Shown here in pieces: positions 17,158-25,113 of a stretch of 64,000 bases of DNA (within the stretch, counting starts at the first letter, position 1; each line of letters starts with the position of its first letter). A model generated the notes under the pieces. The model was not told where the DNA came from. It saw only the letters and a list, made by a program, of their open reading frames with translations, and ran no database searches. Made by a program: the position numbers and the translations under genes. The DNA is from Winogradskyella wandonensis (GTDB lineage: Bacteria > Bacteroidota > Bacteroidia > Flavobacteriales > Flavobacteriaceae). Where the stretch lies: assembly GCF_004346845.1 (NCBI RefSeq), contig NZ_SMGI01000002.1:434001-498000 (forward strand). The letters are read 5' to 3'.

Positions 17158-18390
17158 TTAGTCTTCGAATTCTTCTTTTAGAATTCTAATAACTTCTGAT
17201 ATTGTTTCTTCTTCTAAATCGGTACGTTTTACCAAGTCACCAAGGTCCTGTTCTAAAATACTTTTTGCAGTATCTAAACCAGCCTTACTAAATTCTTGTA
17301 TAATCCATTCATCGATTTCATCAGAGAATTCGCTTAATTCTACATCTTCTTCTGCACCTTCTCTAAAGACATCTATTTCGTAGCCTGTTAATTTACTAGC
17401 CAATCTAATATTATGGCCGCCGCGACCAATGGCTTTAGACACTTCTTCTGGTTTTAGCAACACCTCTGCACGCATATTTTCTTCGTCTAATTTTAACGAC
17501 GTTACTCTAGCCGGGCTAAGTGCTCGTGTAATAAATAGTTGAATATTATTAGTATAATTAATAACATCTATATTTTCATTACCCAATTCTCTAACGATAC
17601 CATGAATTCTAGAACCTTTAATACCAACACAGGCACCCACTGGATCTATTCTGTCGTCGTAAGAATCTACAGCTACTTTTGCCTTCTCTCCAGGAATGCG
17701 CACTACGTTTCTTACTGTTATTAAGCCATCAAAAACCTCAGGAATTTCTTGCTCGAATAATTTCTCTAAAAATAGAGGTGATGTCCTAGACATTATTATT
17801 GCGGGTTTACTTCCTTTAAGCTCAACACTTTCTATTACACCTCTAACATTCTCTCCTTTGCGGAAAAAGTCTGATGGAATTTGCTTGTCTTTTGGTAAGA
17901 TAATCTCGTTACCATCATCATCTAATAAGATAATTGCTCTGTGGCGTATATGATGAACCTCGGCTGAATAAATCTCTCCTTCGAGTTCTTTAAATTGCTT
18001 GTATATATTGGTGTTGTCGTGTTCGTGAATTTTAGAAATTAAATTTTGCTTAAGTGCTAAAATTGAACGTCTACCTAGCTCAAAAAGCTTAACTTCCTCA
18101 GCTACGTCTTCACCAACTTCGAAATCTGGCTCAATTTTTTGAGCTTCTGATAGTTCAATTTCTTGATTTGGGTCTTCAACTTCACCGTCTGCGACAACAA
18201 TTCTATTTCTCCAAATCTCTAAGTCGCCTTTGTCTGGATTAATAATAATATCGAAGTTGTCATCATCTCCATATTTCTTTTTCAATGCATTACGCAATAC
18301 ATCTTCTAGAATCGCCATTAGCGTAACTCTGTCTATTAATTTATCATCTTTAAAGTCTGAAAATGATTCAATTAACGCTAAATTTTCCAT
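17158..18390 (-). CDS. nusA: Transcription termination/antitermination factor NusA
   Basis: RNA polymerase-associated factor controlling pausing, termination and antitermination. The 410 residues include the N-terminal polymerase-binding domain (about 1-135), an S1 domain (about 140-205), and two KH domains with VGACVGIKGSRI and KAIGRGGHNIRLA. An acidic C-terminal tail has one helical segment. The two C-terminal acidic repeats of the longer E. coli protein are missing, which is normal outside gammaproteobacteria. The gene lies 11 nt after rimP. Confidence 0.96.
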   Translation of the reverse strand: MENLALIESFSDFKDDKLIDRVTLMAILEDVLRNALKKKYGDDDNFDIIINPDKGDLEIWRNRIVVADGEVEDPNQEIELSEAQKIEPDFEVGEDVAEEVKLFELGRRSILALKQNLISKIHEHDNTNIYKQFKELEGEIYSAEVHHIRHRAIILLDDDGNEIILPKDKQIPSDFFRKGENVRGVIESVELKGSKPAIIMSRTSPLFLEKLFEQEIPEVFDGLITVRNVVRIPGEKAKVAVDSYDDRIDPVGACVGIKGSRIHGIVRELGNENIDVINYTNNIQLFITRALSPARVTSLKLDEENMRAEVLLKPEEVSKAIGRGGHNIRLASKLTGYEIDVFREGAEEDVELSEFSDEIDEWIIQEFSKAGLDTAKSILEQDLGDLVKRTDLEEETISEVIRILKEEFED

Positions 18391-18401
18391 AGTAACAGGA
18401 C

Positions 18402-18866
18402 TTAAAATTTAATTATAACTTTTGCTTCTTTTATATCTTCTAATGCAATGGTTGCCTCTTTGGTAACCGTCACTTTTCCTTTTCCAACTGGTTTTGGCTC
18501 GCGTGCTTTCCATTTTAATTGAATAGCATTACTGTCTGCGGCTTCTAGTTTACCTTCTATTTTTTTGTCGTCTTTAGTCTTTACCTCTAGCGTACGACCA
18601 ACATTTTTCTTGTACTGTCTTGGCAATGTTAGTGGTGATGCTGCTCCTGCCGATAAAACTTCTAAAGAAAAATCTTCTTCTTCTCTATCTAAATTATGTT
18701 CTATGGCCCGGCTTATATACATACAGTCTTCGACCAGCACGCCATTATCACCATCAATTACTACTTTTATTGCGTTATCCGAACCAACAGACATATCAAT
18801 AAGAAATAAATCCTGACGCTCGTCAAGTGCTTCTTGTAGTAGCTTTTCTGCTTTTTGCTTTAACAT
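18402..18866 (-). CDS. rimP: Ribosome maturation factor RimP
   Basis: Assembly factor for the 30S subunit. I choose the start at 18866 (154 residues, MLKQKAEKLLQEAL...). It matches the family's N-terminal length, and the longer frame from 18911 would be coded through the leader hairpin at 18875-18900. The N-terminal domain contains DCMYISRAIEHNLDRE and SLEVLSAGAASPLTLPRQYKK; the second half is an SH3-like barrel. It is the first gene of rimP-nusA-infB and has a perfect promoter at 18929-18958. A terminator-like hairpin between promoter and start suggests control by attenuation. Confidence 0.93.
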   Translation of the reverse strand: MLKQKAEKLLQEALDERQDLFLIDMSVGSDNAIKVVIDGDNGVLVEDCMYISRAIEHNLDREEEDFSLEVLSAGAASPLTLPRQYKKNVGRTLEVKTKDDKKIEGKLEAADSNAIQLKWKAREPKPVGKGKVTVTKEATIALEDIKEAKVIIKF

Positions 18867-18874
18867 ATTAGTAT

Positions 18875-18900
18875 AAAAAGAGGGGACTTTTCGTCCCCTC
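18875..18900 (-). promoter_or_regulatory. Terminator-like hairpin in the rimP leader (candidate attenuator)
   Basis: On the minus strand, GAGGGGAC (18893-18900) and GTCCCCTC (18880-18887) form a perfect 8-bp GC-rich stem with a GAAAA loop, followed directly by UUUUU (18875-18879). It starts about 22 nt after the predicted transcription start and ends 8 nt before the rimP ATG. This is the shape of an intrinsic terminator inside a 5' leader, in front of the operon that encodes the termination factor NusA. Confidence 0.75.
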
Positions 18901-18928
18901 ATATTCTTCATTTCCTTAAACAGTGGTG

Positions 18929-18958
18929 CAAATATACAATATATATCGAGTTTTGCAA
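18929..18958 (-). promoter_or_regulatory. Promoter of rimP-nusA-infB
   Basis: On the minus strand, TTG at 18956-18958, 19 nt spacing and TATATTTG at 18929-18936, an exact match to TTG/TAnnTTTG. Transcription would start near 18922, giving a leader of about 55 nt. Confidence 0.8.
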
Positions 18959-19035
18959 GGCGTTTTAGCTCTATTATTCTGAAAATTCAACCATAATAGC
19001 AGATGCAACAATTATTGAACTATTTACTTTCCTAA

Positions 19036-19067
19036 TAAAAAAACCTCTACTTTTCAATAGAGGTTTT
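19036..19067 (-). terminator. Terminator of the tRNA-Gln gene
   Basis: A perfect 10-bp stem, AAAACCTCTA with TAGAGGTTTT (19040-19049 and 19058-19067), with an 8-nt loop and a U run on the minus strand. It starts 9 nt after the tRNA. Confidence 0.85.
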
Positions 19068-19075
19068 AAATTATG

Positions 19076-19148
19076 TTGGCCCACTAGGGCTCGAACCTAG
19101 ACTCTTCTGGACCAAAACCAGACGTGTTGCCAGTTACACCATGGGCCA
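19076..19148 (-). tRNA. tRNA-Gln (anticodon UUG)
   Basis: A 73-nt cloverleaf on the minus strand. The acceptor arms TGGCCCA and TGGGCCA pair fully, with discriminator A at 19076. The anticodon stem TCTGG/CCAGA encloses TTTTGGT, giving anticodon TTG (UUG in RNA) for CAA/CAG glutamine codons. The T arm contains GGTTCGAGCC. CCA is not encoded. The U1-A72 acceptor end is typical of bacterial tRNA-Gln. Confidence 0.97.
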
Positions 19149-19167
19149 TCGTTATTAAACGAGAGCG

Positions 19168-19197
19168 CAAATTTATAACAAAGTTTTACTTGCGCAA
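19168..19197 (-). promoter_or_regulatory. Promoter of tRNA-Gln
   Basis: On the minus strand, TTG at 19195-19197, 19 nt spacing and TAAATTTG at 19168-19175. Transcription would begin near 19161, 13 nt before the mature tRNA. Confidence 0.75.
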
Positions 19198-19300
19198 AAA
19201 AAATATGAAAAAATAATTACTAATACTTAACGTTTGCTTAAAAACATTGGCTGTGTTGTATTTATTAGTAAATTCGCCAGCATCAAAAGACTTTGTTTTT

Positions 19301-22300
19301 ATGACCAATTTCAACTTTAAAAAGTGGAACACCATTTTAGGATGGTTTGTATTTACTGTTGCCGCCATAACCTACGCATTAACTATAGAACCAACAGTAA
19401 GTTACTGGGACGCTGGAGAGTATATTTTAACCTCGTCCAAACTACAAGTTGGTCATCCTCCAGGAGCACCATTATTTCAGATGCTGGGTGCTTTTTTCTC
19501 TATTTTTACTTTGGAGCCTTCGCAAATTGGAGCACTTCTAAATATGATGAGTGCAGTTTCTAGTGCGTTTACGATTCTCTTTATGTTTTGGACGGTTACT
19601 ATTTTACTTCGTAAAATGGTTAAATACGATTCTGAAAAGGACCAAAAAAGTAAAGGCCTTGCAATCCTTGGAAGTGCATTGGTTGGAAGTTTAGCTTTTA
19701 CATTTACAGACTCATTTTGGTTTAATGCGGTAGAAACTGAGGTTTACGCGATGGCAACACTAATAATGGCAATTTTATTTTATCTCGCTTTACGTTGGGA
19801 AGCCGAAATGCACAAACCAAGAGGTAATCGTTGGTTAATACTTATTGCTTTTGTAATTGGCTTATCTTTTGGTGTTCACTTTATGGGCTTATTAACTATT
19901 CCAGCAATTGGACTTATTTACTATTTTAAAAACTACAAGACCATAACAGTTCAGAATTTCATTTTAGCTAATATTATTTCTGCTGCAATCCTACTGTTCA
20001 TCTTTAAATTACTGCTTCCAAATACGTTACGTTTCTTCGGTTGGATGGAGGTTACCATAGTTAATTCTTTTGGTTTACCATTTCACTCGGGAACTATAAT
20101 CGCTGGTATTATTGTCATAGCTGCATTCTATTATGGTTTGAATTATACGCGTAAGAAAGGTCACATCCATGCCAATACACTAACGCTTTGTTTGCTATTT
20201 ATTTTTATTGGTTTTTCGTCTTGGATGATGTTGCCTATTAGAGCAAATGCGCATGTTATTATTAATGAAAATGACCCTTCTGACGCTAGAGAATTACTTG
20301 CCTATTATAATTTAGAACAATATCCAGAAACCCATTTATTTTATGGTCCTCAGTTTACTGAATTATATTCTGGTCAAGACAAGGACGAACCGTTTGTAGA
20401 TGATAAAAAGAACTATGAGAGAAATGAAGAAACGGGGACGTACGATATTATTAACGATTGGAAGAATGCCAAGCAAAACTATAATTCGGAACACGCATCG
20501 CTGTTGCCAAGAATGTGGAGCACAGAACATGCAGAAAATTACATGATGTTCACCGGATTAATTGATTTTAAGGTAAAACCTACTCTAGGAACCGATATTT
20601 ACGAAAGCTACTTAAGCGCTGGTTATCCCGAAGAAGAAGCAAGCGTAAGAGCTAGCTACCAAATGCAACAAATTAATCAAATGGTAAGTCAGTTTAGACT
20701 GGCTATTGCTCAAGGAAAAGTAGATTACGAAGATTACCATAATTTCTTAAAAGAAAATGCGCAATCATGGTTTGATGTAGAGAAACCATCCATGTTAGAT
20801 AATATTATGTACATGTTTCAGTATCAGTTTGGATATATGTATTGGCGTTATTTTATGTGGAATTTTACTGGAAGACAAAACGATATTCAAGGAAAATATG
20901 ACGACTTTAATGGTAATTGGATTTCAGGTATCGATTTTATTGATGAGCTACACTTAGGCTTAAATCAAGATAATCTGCCTAGTGATGTGGAAAATAACAA
21001 GGGTCGCAATACCTATTACTTTTTACCTCTAATACTTGGTTTAATAGGCTTTTTCTTCTTGCTCAGCGTAGATAAAAAGCGTTGGTGGGTACTTCTGGTA
21101 TTTTTCTTACTTACTGGTTTGGCTATTCAATTTTACACAAATATTAGACCTTTTGAGCCTCGTGAACGAGACTATTCTGTAGTTGGTTCGTTTTATGTTT
21201 TTGCTATATGGATTGGATTTGGCGTTTATGCCTTATACGACCTTTTAAGCAAGCAAGCAAAGAAAAGTATCGCACCTATTACTGCTATAACTTTAGTTTG
21301 TCTTATTGCCGTACCTGGAGTTTTGGCTGCTAACAATTGGGATGACCATGACCGTTCTGGAAAATATACCGCTAACGCCATGGCCAGAAAATATCTAGAA
21401 TCCTGCGCACCAAACGCTATCTTGTTTACCATAGGAGATAATGATTCTTTTCCGTTGTGGTACTTGCAAGAAATAGAAGGTGTGCGTCGCGATGTGCGTG
21501 TGGTAAATACAAGTCTATTTCAAACCGCATGGTATATAGACCAAATGAAACGAAAGGCCTACTCTAGCGACCCTATTCCTTCACAATTAACACACAAACA
21601 ATATCGTGATGGCACTAGAGATTATACATTTTATCGTGAAATAAACGAGCGTATCGCTAAAGATACTTTAAACATCAAAGACTTCATGACGTTTGTAAGC
21701 GGTGATGGTCCTAAAAGTAAAATTAGACACTTGGTAAAATCTCAAGGCGATGACCCAGTAGGCTATCCAACGTATTTCTTAAATTCTAATTATTACCCAA
21801 CCCGTAATATTAGAATACCTGTAAATAAGGAAACTGTGTTAAAAAATGGCCTCGTAAAACCTAAAGATGCCGATAAAATAGAACCGCATCTTGATATTAA
21901 AATATCAGGAAGCGCTGTTTATAAAAACCGACTTCTTATGCTAGATATCATTGCCAATAACAATTGGGAACGCCCAATTTACTTTAGCGGTGGTGCCTTT
22001 GCAGACGAAGATTATATCTGGATGAAAGACTACCTCCAGCTAGACGGTTTATGTTACAAGTTGGTGCCAATAAAAACACCTGTTGATAAAGCAAATCCTT
22101 TTGATATGGGTCGTGTTGACCCAGAATTAATGTATGACTTGGTTAAAAAATGGGACTGGGGTGGCAGCGGTGAAGACATCTATCACGATGTAGAAACTCG
22201 TAAAAACGGGATTACCTACCGCGGAAATATCGCGCGACTTATAGAAGCATTAATCGACGAAAAGCAATTAGATAAGGCAGAAGAAATGGCTGATTTAGCC

Positions 22301-22735
22301 ATGGAAAAAATGCCAGTTGACACATACGGCTATTACACGCTTTTAGAGCCATACATTTCTGCTTATTTTGAAGTTGGTAAAACCGAAAAGGCAAGAACAC
22401 TTTTCTTGGATGTTGCCAAGAAATATCAAGAAAGTTTAGTGTATTACAGTGGTCAAGACATCGAAACACAAAAGGATATTATAGACGAGATTTTTACCGA
22501 TATCCAAAAATATCGCTCGTTAGTAGATGCCCTGGTTATGTATGATGAAAGAGATTTTGCTTTAGAACAAACCAAACGTTTTAATGAATATTTAGAACTT
22601 TTTGCGCCACTTATGGGAGAAGATACCTTAACCGAAGAGCCCGAAGCAGATATTTTAGATATTTTGAAAGATGGCGAAACAGCAAATGATACGATAAAAA
22701 AAATCCCGTCCACAGAGAACGATAGCACAAACTAA
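19301..22735 (+). CDS. Glycosyltransferase family 117-type (DUF2723) membrane protein
   Basis: Large inner-membrane protein of 1144 residues, taken from the ATG at 19301; the open frame extends 18 codons further up only from a TTG. About 12 membrane helices fill the N-terminal half. The segment SYWDAGEYILTSSKLQVGHP, with its acidic residues just after the first helix, resembles the catalytic loop of GT-C enzymes that use polyprenyl-linked sugars. After residue 600 there is a second helix group, a soluble domain, and a C-terminal TPR-like stretch (KQLDKAEEMADLAMEKMP). Bacteroidota members are suspected of protein or lipid O-glycosylation; substrate unknown. The polysaccharide deacetylase gene begins immediately after the stop codon, suggesting joint work on glycans. 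Confidence 0.88.
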   Translation: MTNFNFKKWNTILGWFVFTVAAITYALTIEPTVSYWDAGEYILTSSKLQVGHPPGAPLFQMLGAFFSIFTLEPSQIGALLNMMSAVSSAFTILFMFWTVTILLRKMVKYDSEKDQKSKGLAILGSALVGSLAFTFTDSFWFNAVETEVYAMATLIMAILFYLALRWEAEMHKPRGNRWLILIAFVIGLSFGVHFMGLLTIPAIGLIYYFKNYKTITVQNFILANIISAAILLFIFKLLLPNTLRFFGWMEVTIVNSFGLPFHSGTIIAGIIVIAAFYYGLNYTRKKGHIHANTLTLCLLFIFIGFSSWMMLPIRANAHVIINENDPSDARELLAYYNLEQYPETHLFYGPQFTELYSGQDKDEPFVDDKKNYERNEETGTYDIINDWKNAKQNYNSEHASLLPRMWSTEHAENYMMFTGLIDFKVKPTLGTDIYESYLSAGYPEEEASVRASYQMQQINQMVSQFRLAIAQGKVDYEDYHNFLKENAQSWFDVEKPSMLDNIMYMFQYQFGYMYWRYFMWNFTGRQNDIQGKYDDFNGNWISGIDFIDELHLGLNQDNLPSDVENNKGRNTYYFLPLILGLIGFFFLLSVDKKRWWVLLVFFLLTGLAIQFYTNIRPFEPRERDYSVVGSFYVFAIWIGFGVYALYDLLSKQAKKSIAPITAITLVCLIAVPGVLAANNWDDHDRSGKYTANAMARKYLESCAPNAILFTIGDNDSFPLWYLQEIEGVRRDVRVVNTSLFQTAWYIDQMKRKAYSSDPIPSQLTHKQYRDGTRDYTFYREINERIAKDTLNIKDFMTFVSGDGPKSKIRHLVKSQGDDPVGYPTYFLNSNYYPTRNIRIPVNKETVLKNGLVKPKDADKIEPHLDIKISGSAVYKNRLLMLDIIANNNWERPIYFSGGAFADEDYIWMKDYLQLDGLCYKLVPIKTPVDKANPFDMGRVDPELMYDLVKKWDWGGSGEDIYHDVETRKNGITYRGNIARLIEALIDEKQLDKAEEMADLAMEKMPVDTYGYYTLLEPYISAYFEVGKTEKARTLFLDVAKKYQESLVYYSGQDIETQKDIIDEIFTDIQKYRSLVDALVMYDERDFALEQTKRFNEYLELFAPLMGEDTLTEEPEADILDILKDGETANDTIKKIPSTENDSTN

Positions 22736-23413
22736 ATGCAACTCATTCCTGCTAAAACACCAGGATTTGTAAAATCTCTATTTCCAAATTTTATTTGGAC
22801 TATAGATTCTAGCAAACAAGATTTATATCTCACGTTTGATGACGGACCAACACCCGAAATTACACCATGGGTATTGGACACATTAAAACAGCACAATGCC
22901 AAAGCGACTTTCTTTTGTATTGGTGCAAATATTGAAAAACATCCTGATATTTTTGAATCTATTACAGCTGAAAGTCATGCTATCGGTAATCATACCTATA
23001 ACCACCTTAAAGGTTGGAAGCATAAAACGAAAGATTATATTTTAGATGCTCTTAAATGCGAAGCGGTTATGTCGAAACAAAGCTCTTCGACTGCGCTCAG
23101 TGTGATAGAAGAAGGAAAATCAAAATTGTTTCGTCCTCCTTATGGAAAGTTTAAAACTAAGCAGGCTAAACAACTTCAAAAACTAGGTTATAAAATAGTT
23201 ATGTGGGATGTATTGTCTTTTGACTGGGACGTAAAAGTATCAGAACAAGAATGCTTAAATAATATAATTAACTCAGCTAAAAACGGAAGCATTATTGTAA
23301 TGCATGATAGCGTAAAAGCTTCACGGAATTTGAAAGCAGTCTTACCTAAGGTTTTAGAATATTATAGCGAAAGAGGGTTTGAGTTCAAAGCACTCGATTA
23401 CACATACTCCTGA
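22736..23413 (+). CDS. Polysaccharide deacetylase family protein (NodB domain)
   Basis: A 225-residue CE4-type deacetylase that would remove N- or O-acetyl groups from a polysaccharide. Motifs are in order: TFDDGP (catalytic Asp35, metal-binding Asp36), GNHTYNH (metal-binding His86 and His90), FRPPYGKF, WDVLSFDWD and IVMHD. There is no signal peptide, so it is cytoplasmic or membrane-associated. Residues about 115-126 (QSSSTALSVIEE), just before FRPPYG, look like an insertion. Their DNA (23087-23098) matches the core of a palindromic repeat seen at 33566-33664. The ATG directly follows the stop of the upstream gene, and the last 16 nt overlap the convergent thioredoxin-like gene. Confidence 0.92.
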   Translation: MQLIPAKTPGFVKSLFPNFIWTIDSSKQDLYLTFDDGPTPEITPWVLDTLKQHNAKATFFCIGANIEKHPDIFESITAESHAIGNHTYNHLKGWKHKTKDYILDALKCEAVMSKQSSSTALSVIEEGKSKLFRPPYGKFKTKQAKQLQKLGYKIVMWDVLSFDWDVKVSEQECLNNIINSAKNGSIIVMHDSVKASRNLKAVLPKVLEYYSERGFEFKALDYTYS

Positions 23414-23694
23414 ATAATACCAATCAAGGTATTGGCATCTTGCTCGCCGCTATGGCGCCATTTCATTTCGCCATTTTTGTAAATAATAAGTGTTGGTAAG
23501 CCTTTAACACGCAATGCTTCGGCTAATTCTTGGTTTTTATCAACATCTATTTTGATAACGCGCGCTTTATCGCCTAGAGCTGCGGCTACATCTCGAAGTA
23601 CAGGATGCATTGCGGTAGATTGCTCGTTCCACTCTGTGAAGAAGTCTAGTAGAACTGGTTTGTCTACATCTATAAGCTCTCCAAATTTTGACAT
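23398..23694 (-). CDS. Thioredoxin-fold protein without active-site cysteines
   Basis: The 98 residues align with thioredoxin throughout: PVLLDFFTEW, RVIKIDVDKNQELAEALRV, and the cis-proline motif KGLPTLIIYKNGE. At the active site the usual WCGPC is replaced by WNEQS (residues 22-26), so both redox cysteines are missing; the protein has no cysteine at all. It cannot catalyse disulfide exchange and is more likely a binding, chaperone or structural protein. No signal peptide is seen. It overlaps the deacetylase gene by 16 nt in convergent orientation. TAAGTTTG lies about 40 nt upstream as a possible -7 box. Confidence 0.88.
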   Translation of the reverse strand: MSKFGELIDVDKPVLLDFFTEWNEQSTAMHPVLRDVAAALGDKARVIKIDVDKNQELAEALRVKGLPTLIIYKNGEMKWRHSGEQDANTLIGIIQEYV

Positions 23695-23832
23695 ATCGTT
23701 ACTGTTTTAGTCAGAGATATTTACATCAAACTTAAGCATTTTTTTTATACTATACTTTAAATGAGTATGCGTATCACTTTCAGTTTGATGCTTTTATAAA
23801 TATACAATTTTATTAAAAGCTAAATACAAGAG

Positions 23833-25077
23833 TTATACATTTGCTTCTTGTCTACCTTTTTTAAGCTCTATTACCGTGATTTCAGGCCAAATTCCGACAC
23901 GCCCAGGAAAAGCCAAATAACCAAATCCGCGATTAACATTAATGTACTGCCCTAACTCCTCGTAAATACCTGCCCAACGCTTGTAACGCCACTTTACTGG
24001 GCTCCACTTAAACCAGCCAGGAATTTCAATCCCAAATTGCATACCGTGTGTATGACCGCTTAAGGTAATGTGATAGTGATAATCATCATTAACCACTTGC
24101 GCATCCCAATGGCTTGGGTCGTGGCTTAGTAAGACTTTAAAATCGTTTTTATTTACTTGTTCTGATGCTTTTTTAAGGTCTCCCGCTTTTTTAAAACCGC
24201 CTTTCCCCCAATTTTCAACACCAACAAGAGCAATTCGTTCTCCGTTTTTTTCAATAAAACGACTCTCATTCAATAGTAAATCGAAACCTATTTGTTTTTG
24301 GAGGTTTTTTAAATTTTCTAAGTTTTGTTTTTTGTCGTCTTCAGAATTCCAACGAACATAATCGCCATAATCATGATTTCCTAAAACAGAATACAATCCA
24401 TCTTTTGCCTTAAGCTTATTAAAAATAGGAACATAAGGCTCAAGCTCTGTAGCTTTATTGTTTACAATATCTCCTGTAAATAAAATAACATCACTTTGCT
24501 GCTTATTAATTAAATCTACAGCATATTTTACCTTATCGATATTATCAAAACTTCCTGAATGTATATCACTAATCTGCGTGAGTTTATACCCATCGAAAGC
24601 TCTAGGTAAATCATCAAAATGAAGCGTGTATTTTAGTACTTTGAAATTATACTTTCCTTTATACATACCATAAAGAATAGATGTAAAAGGTATTGCTGCT
24701 AGGCCCAAAGCAATTTGGCTAATGAACTTTCTTCGTGATGGAAAATGCTTTACGCGGTCTCCATTATCACTGCCTTGCATAAAATAGCTGTAAATGCCTT
24801 GCGGCACTCTAAATACATCCTCAGTAAACATTACCGCAATTAATACTAATTTAGGCACTACCAAAGCAATTAAAAACCCTACTGCATAAGCATTGGTATG
24901 CGAAAAACCGTCACTTCTACTAAATCCATAAAACTGATAGACAAAGTTTCCGATAACCGCTACTGTAAATATCCAATACAAAATATACCACCAGTTACTT
25001 TTGGTAATTGTTCGTAAAGACTGAAATGCATAATAATCTGCAACAGCTACAATAATGATAAAAATAAACCAGCGCAT
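23833..25077 (-). CDS. Membrane-anchored metallophosphoesterase
   Basis: The 414-residue protein has four to five N-terminal membrane helices (about 1-150) and a C-terminal calcineurin-like phosphoesterase domain. All metal-binding motifs are present: ISDIHSG, FTGDIVNN, LGNHDYGD, LLSHDPSHW and SGHTHGMQ. The layout resembles the YkuE/YaeI group, which act on lipid-linked phosphates such as UDP-diacylglucosamine, but the actual substrate is unknown. It follows the beta-mannosidase by 36 nt and may be the last gene of that transcript, although its role in glycan use is not obvious. Confidence 0.9.
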   Translation of the reverse strand: MRWFIFIIIVAVADYYAFQSLRTITKSNWWYILYWIFTVAVIGNFVYQFYGFSRSDGFSHTNAYAVGFLIALVVPKLVLIAVMFTEDVFRVPQGIYSYFMQGSDNGDRVKHFPSRRKFISQIALGLAAIPFTSILYGMYKGKYNFKVLKYTLHFDDLPRAFDGYKLTQISDIHSGSFDNIDKVKYAVDLINKQQSDVILFTGDIVNNKATELEPYVPIFNKLKAKDGLYSVLGNHDYGDYVRWNSEDDKKQNLENLKNLQKQIGFDLLLNESRFIEKNGERIALVGVENWGKGGFKKAGDLKKASEQVNKNDFKVLLSHDPSHWDAQVVNDDYHYHITLSGHTHGMQFGIEIPGWFKWSPVKWRYKRWAGIYEELGQYINVNRGFGYLAFPGRVGIWPEITVIELKKGRQEANV

Positions 25078-25113
25078 GTTTAAGTTTTTAAAAACTCAAA
25101 GTTACAAATAGCC

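Noticed and set aside
23724..23790. 9-bp inverted repeat CATCAAACT / AGTTTGATG upstream of the thioredoxin-like gene
   Set aside because: The arms are 49 nt apart in an AT-rich gap; could be chance and no function follows.
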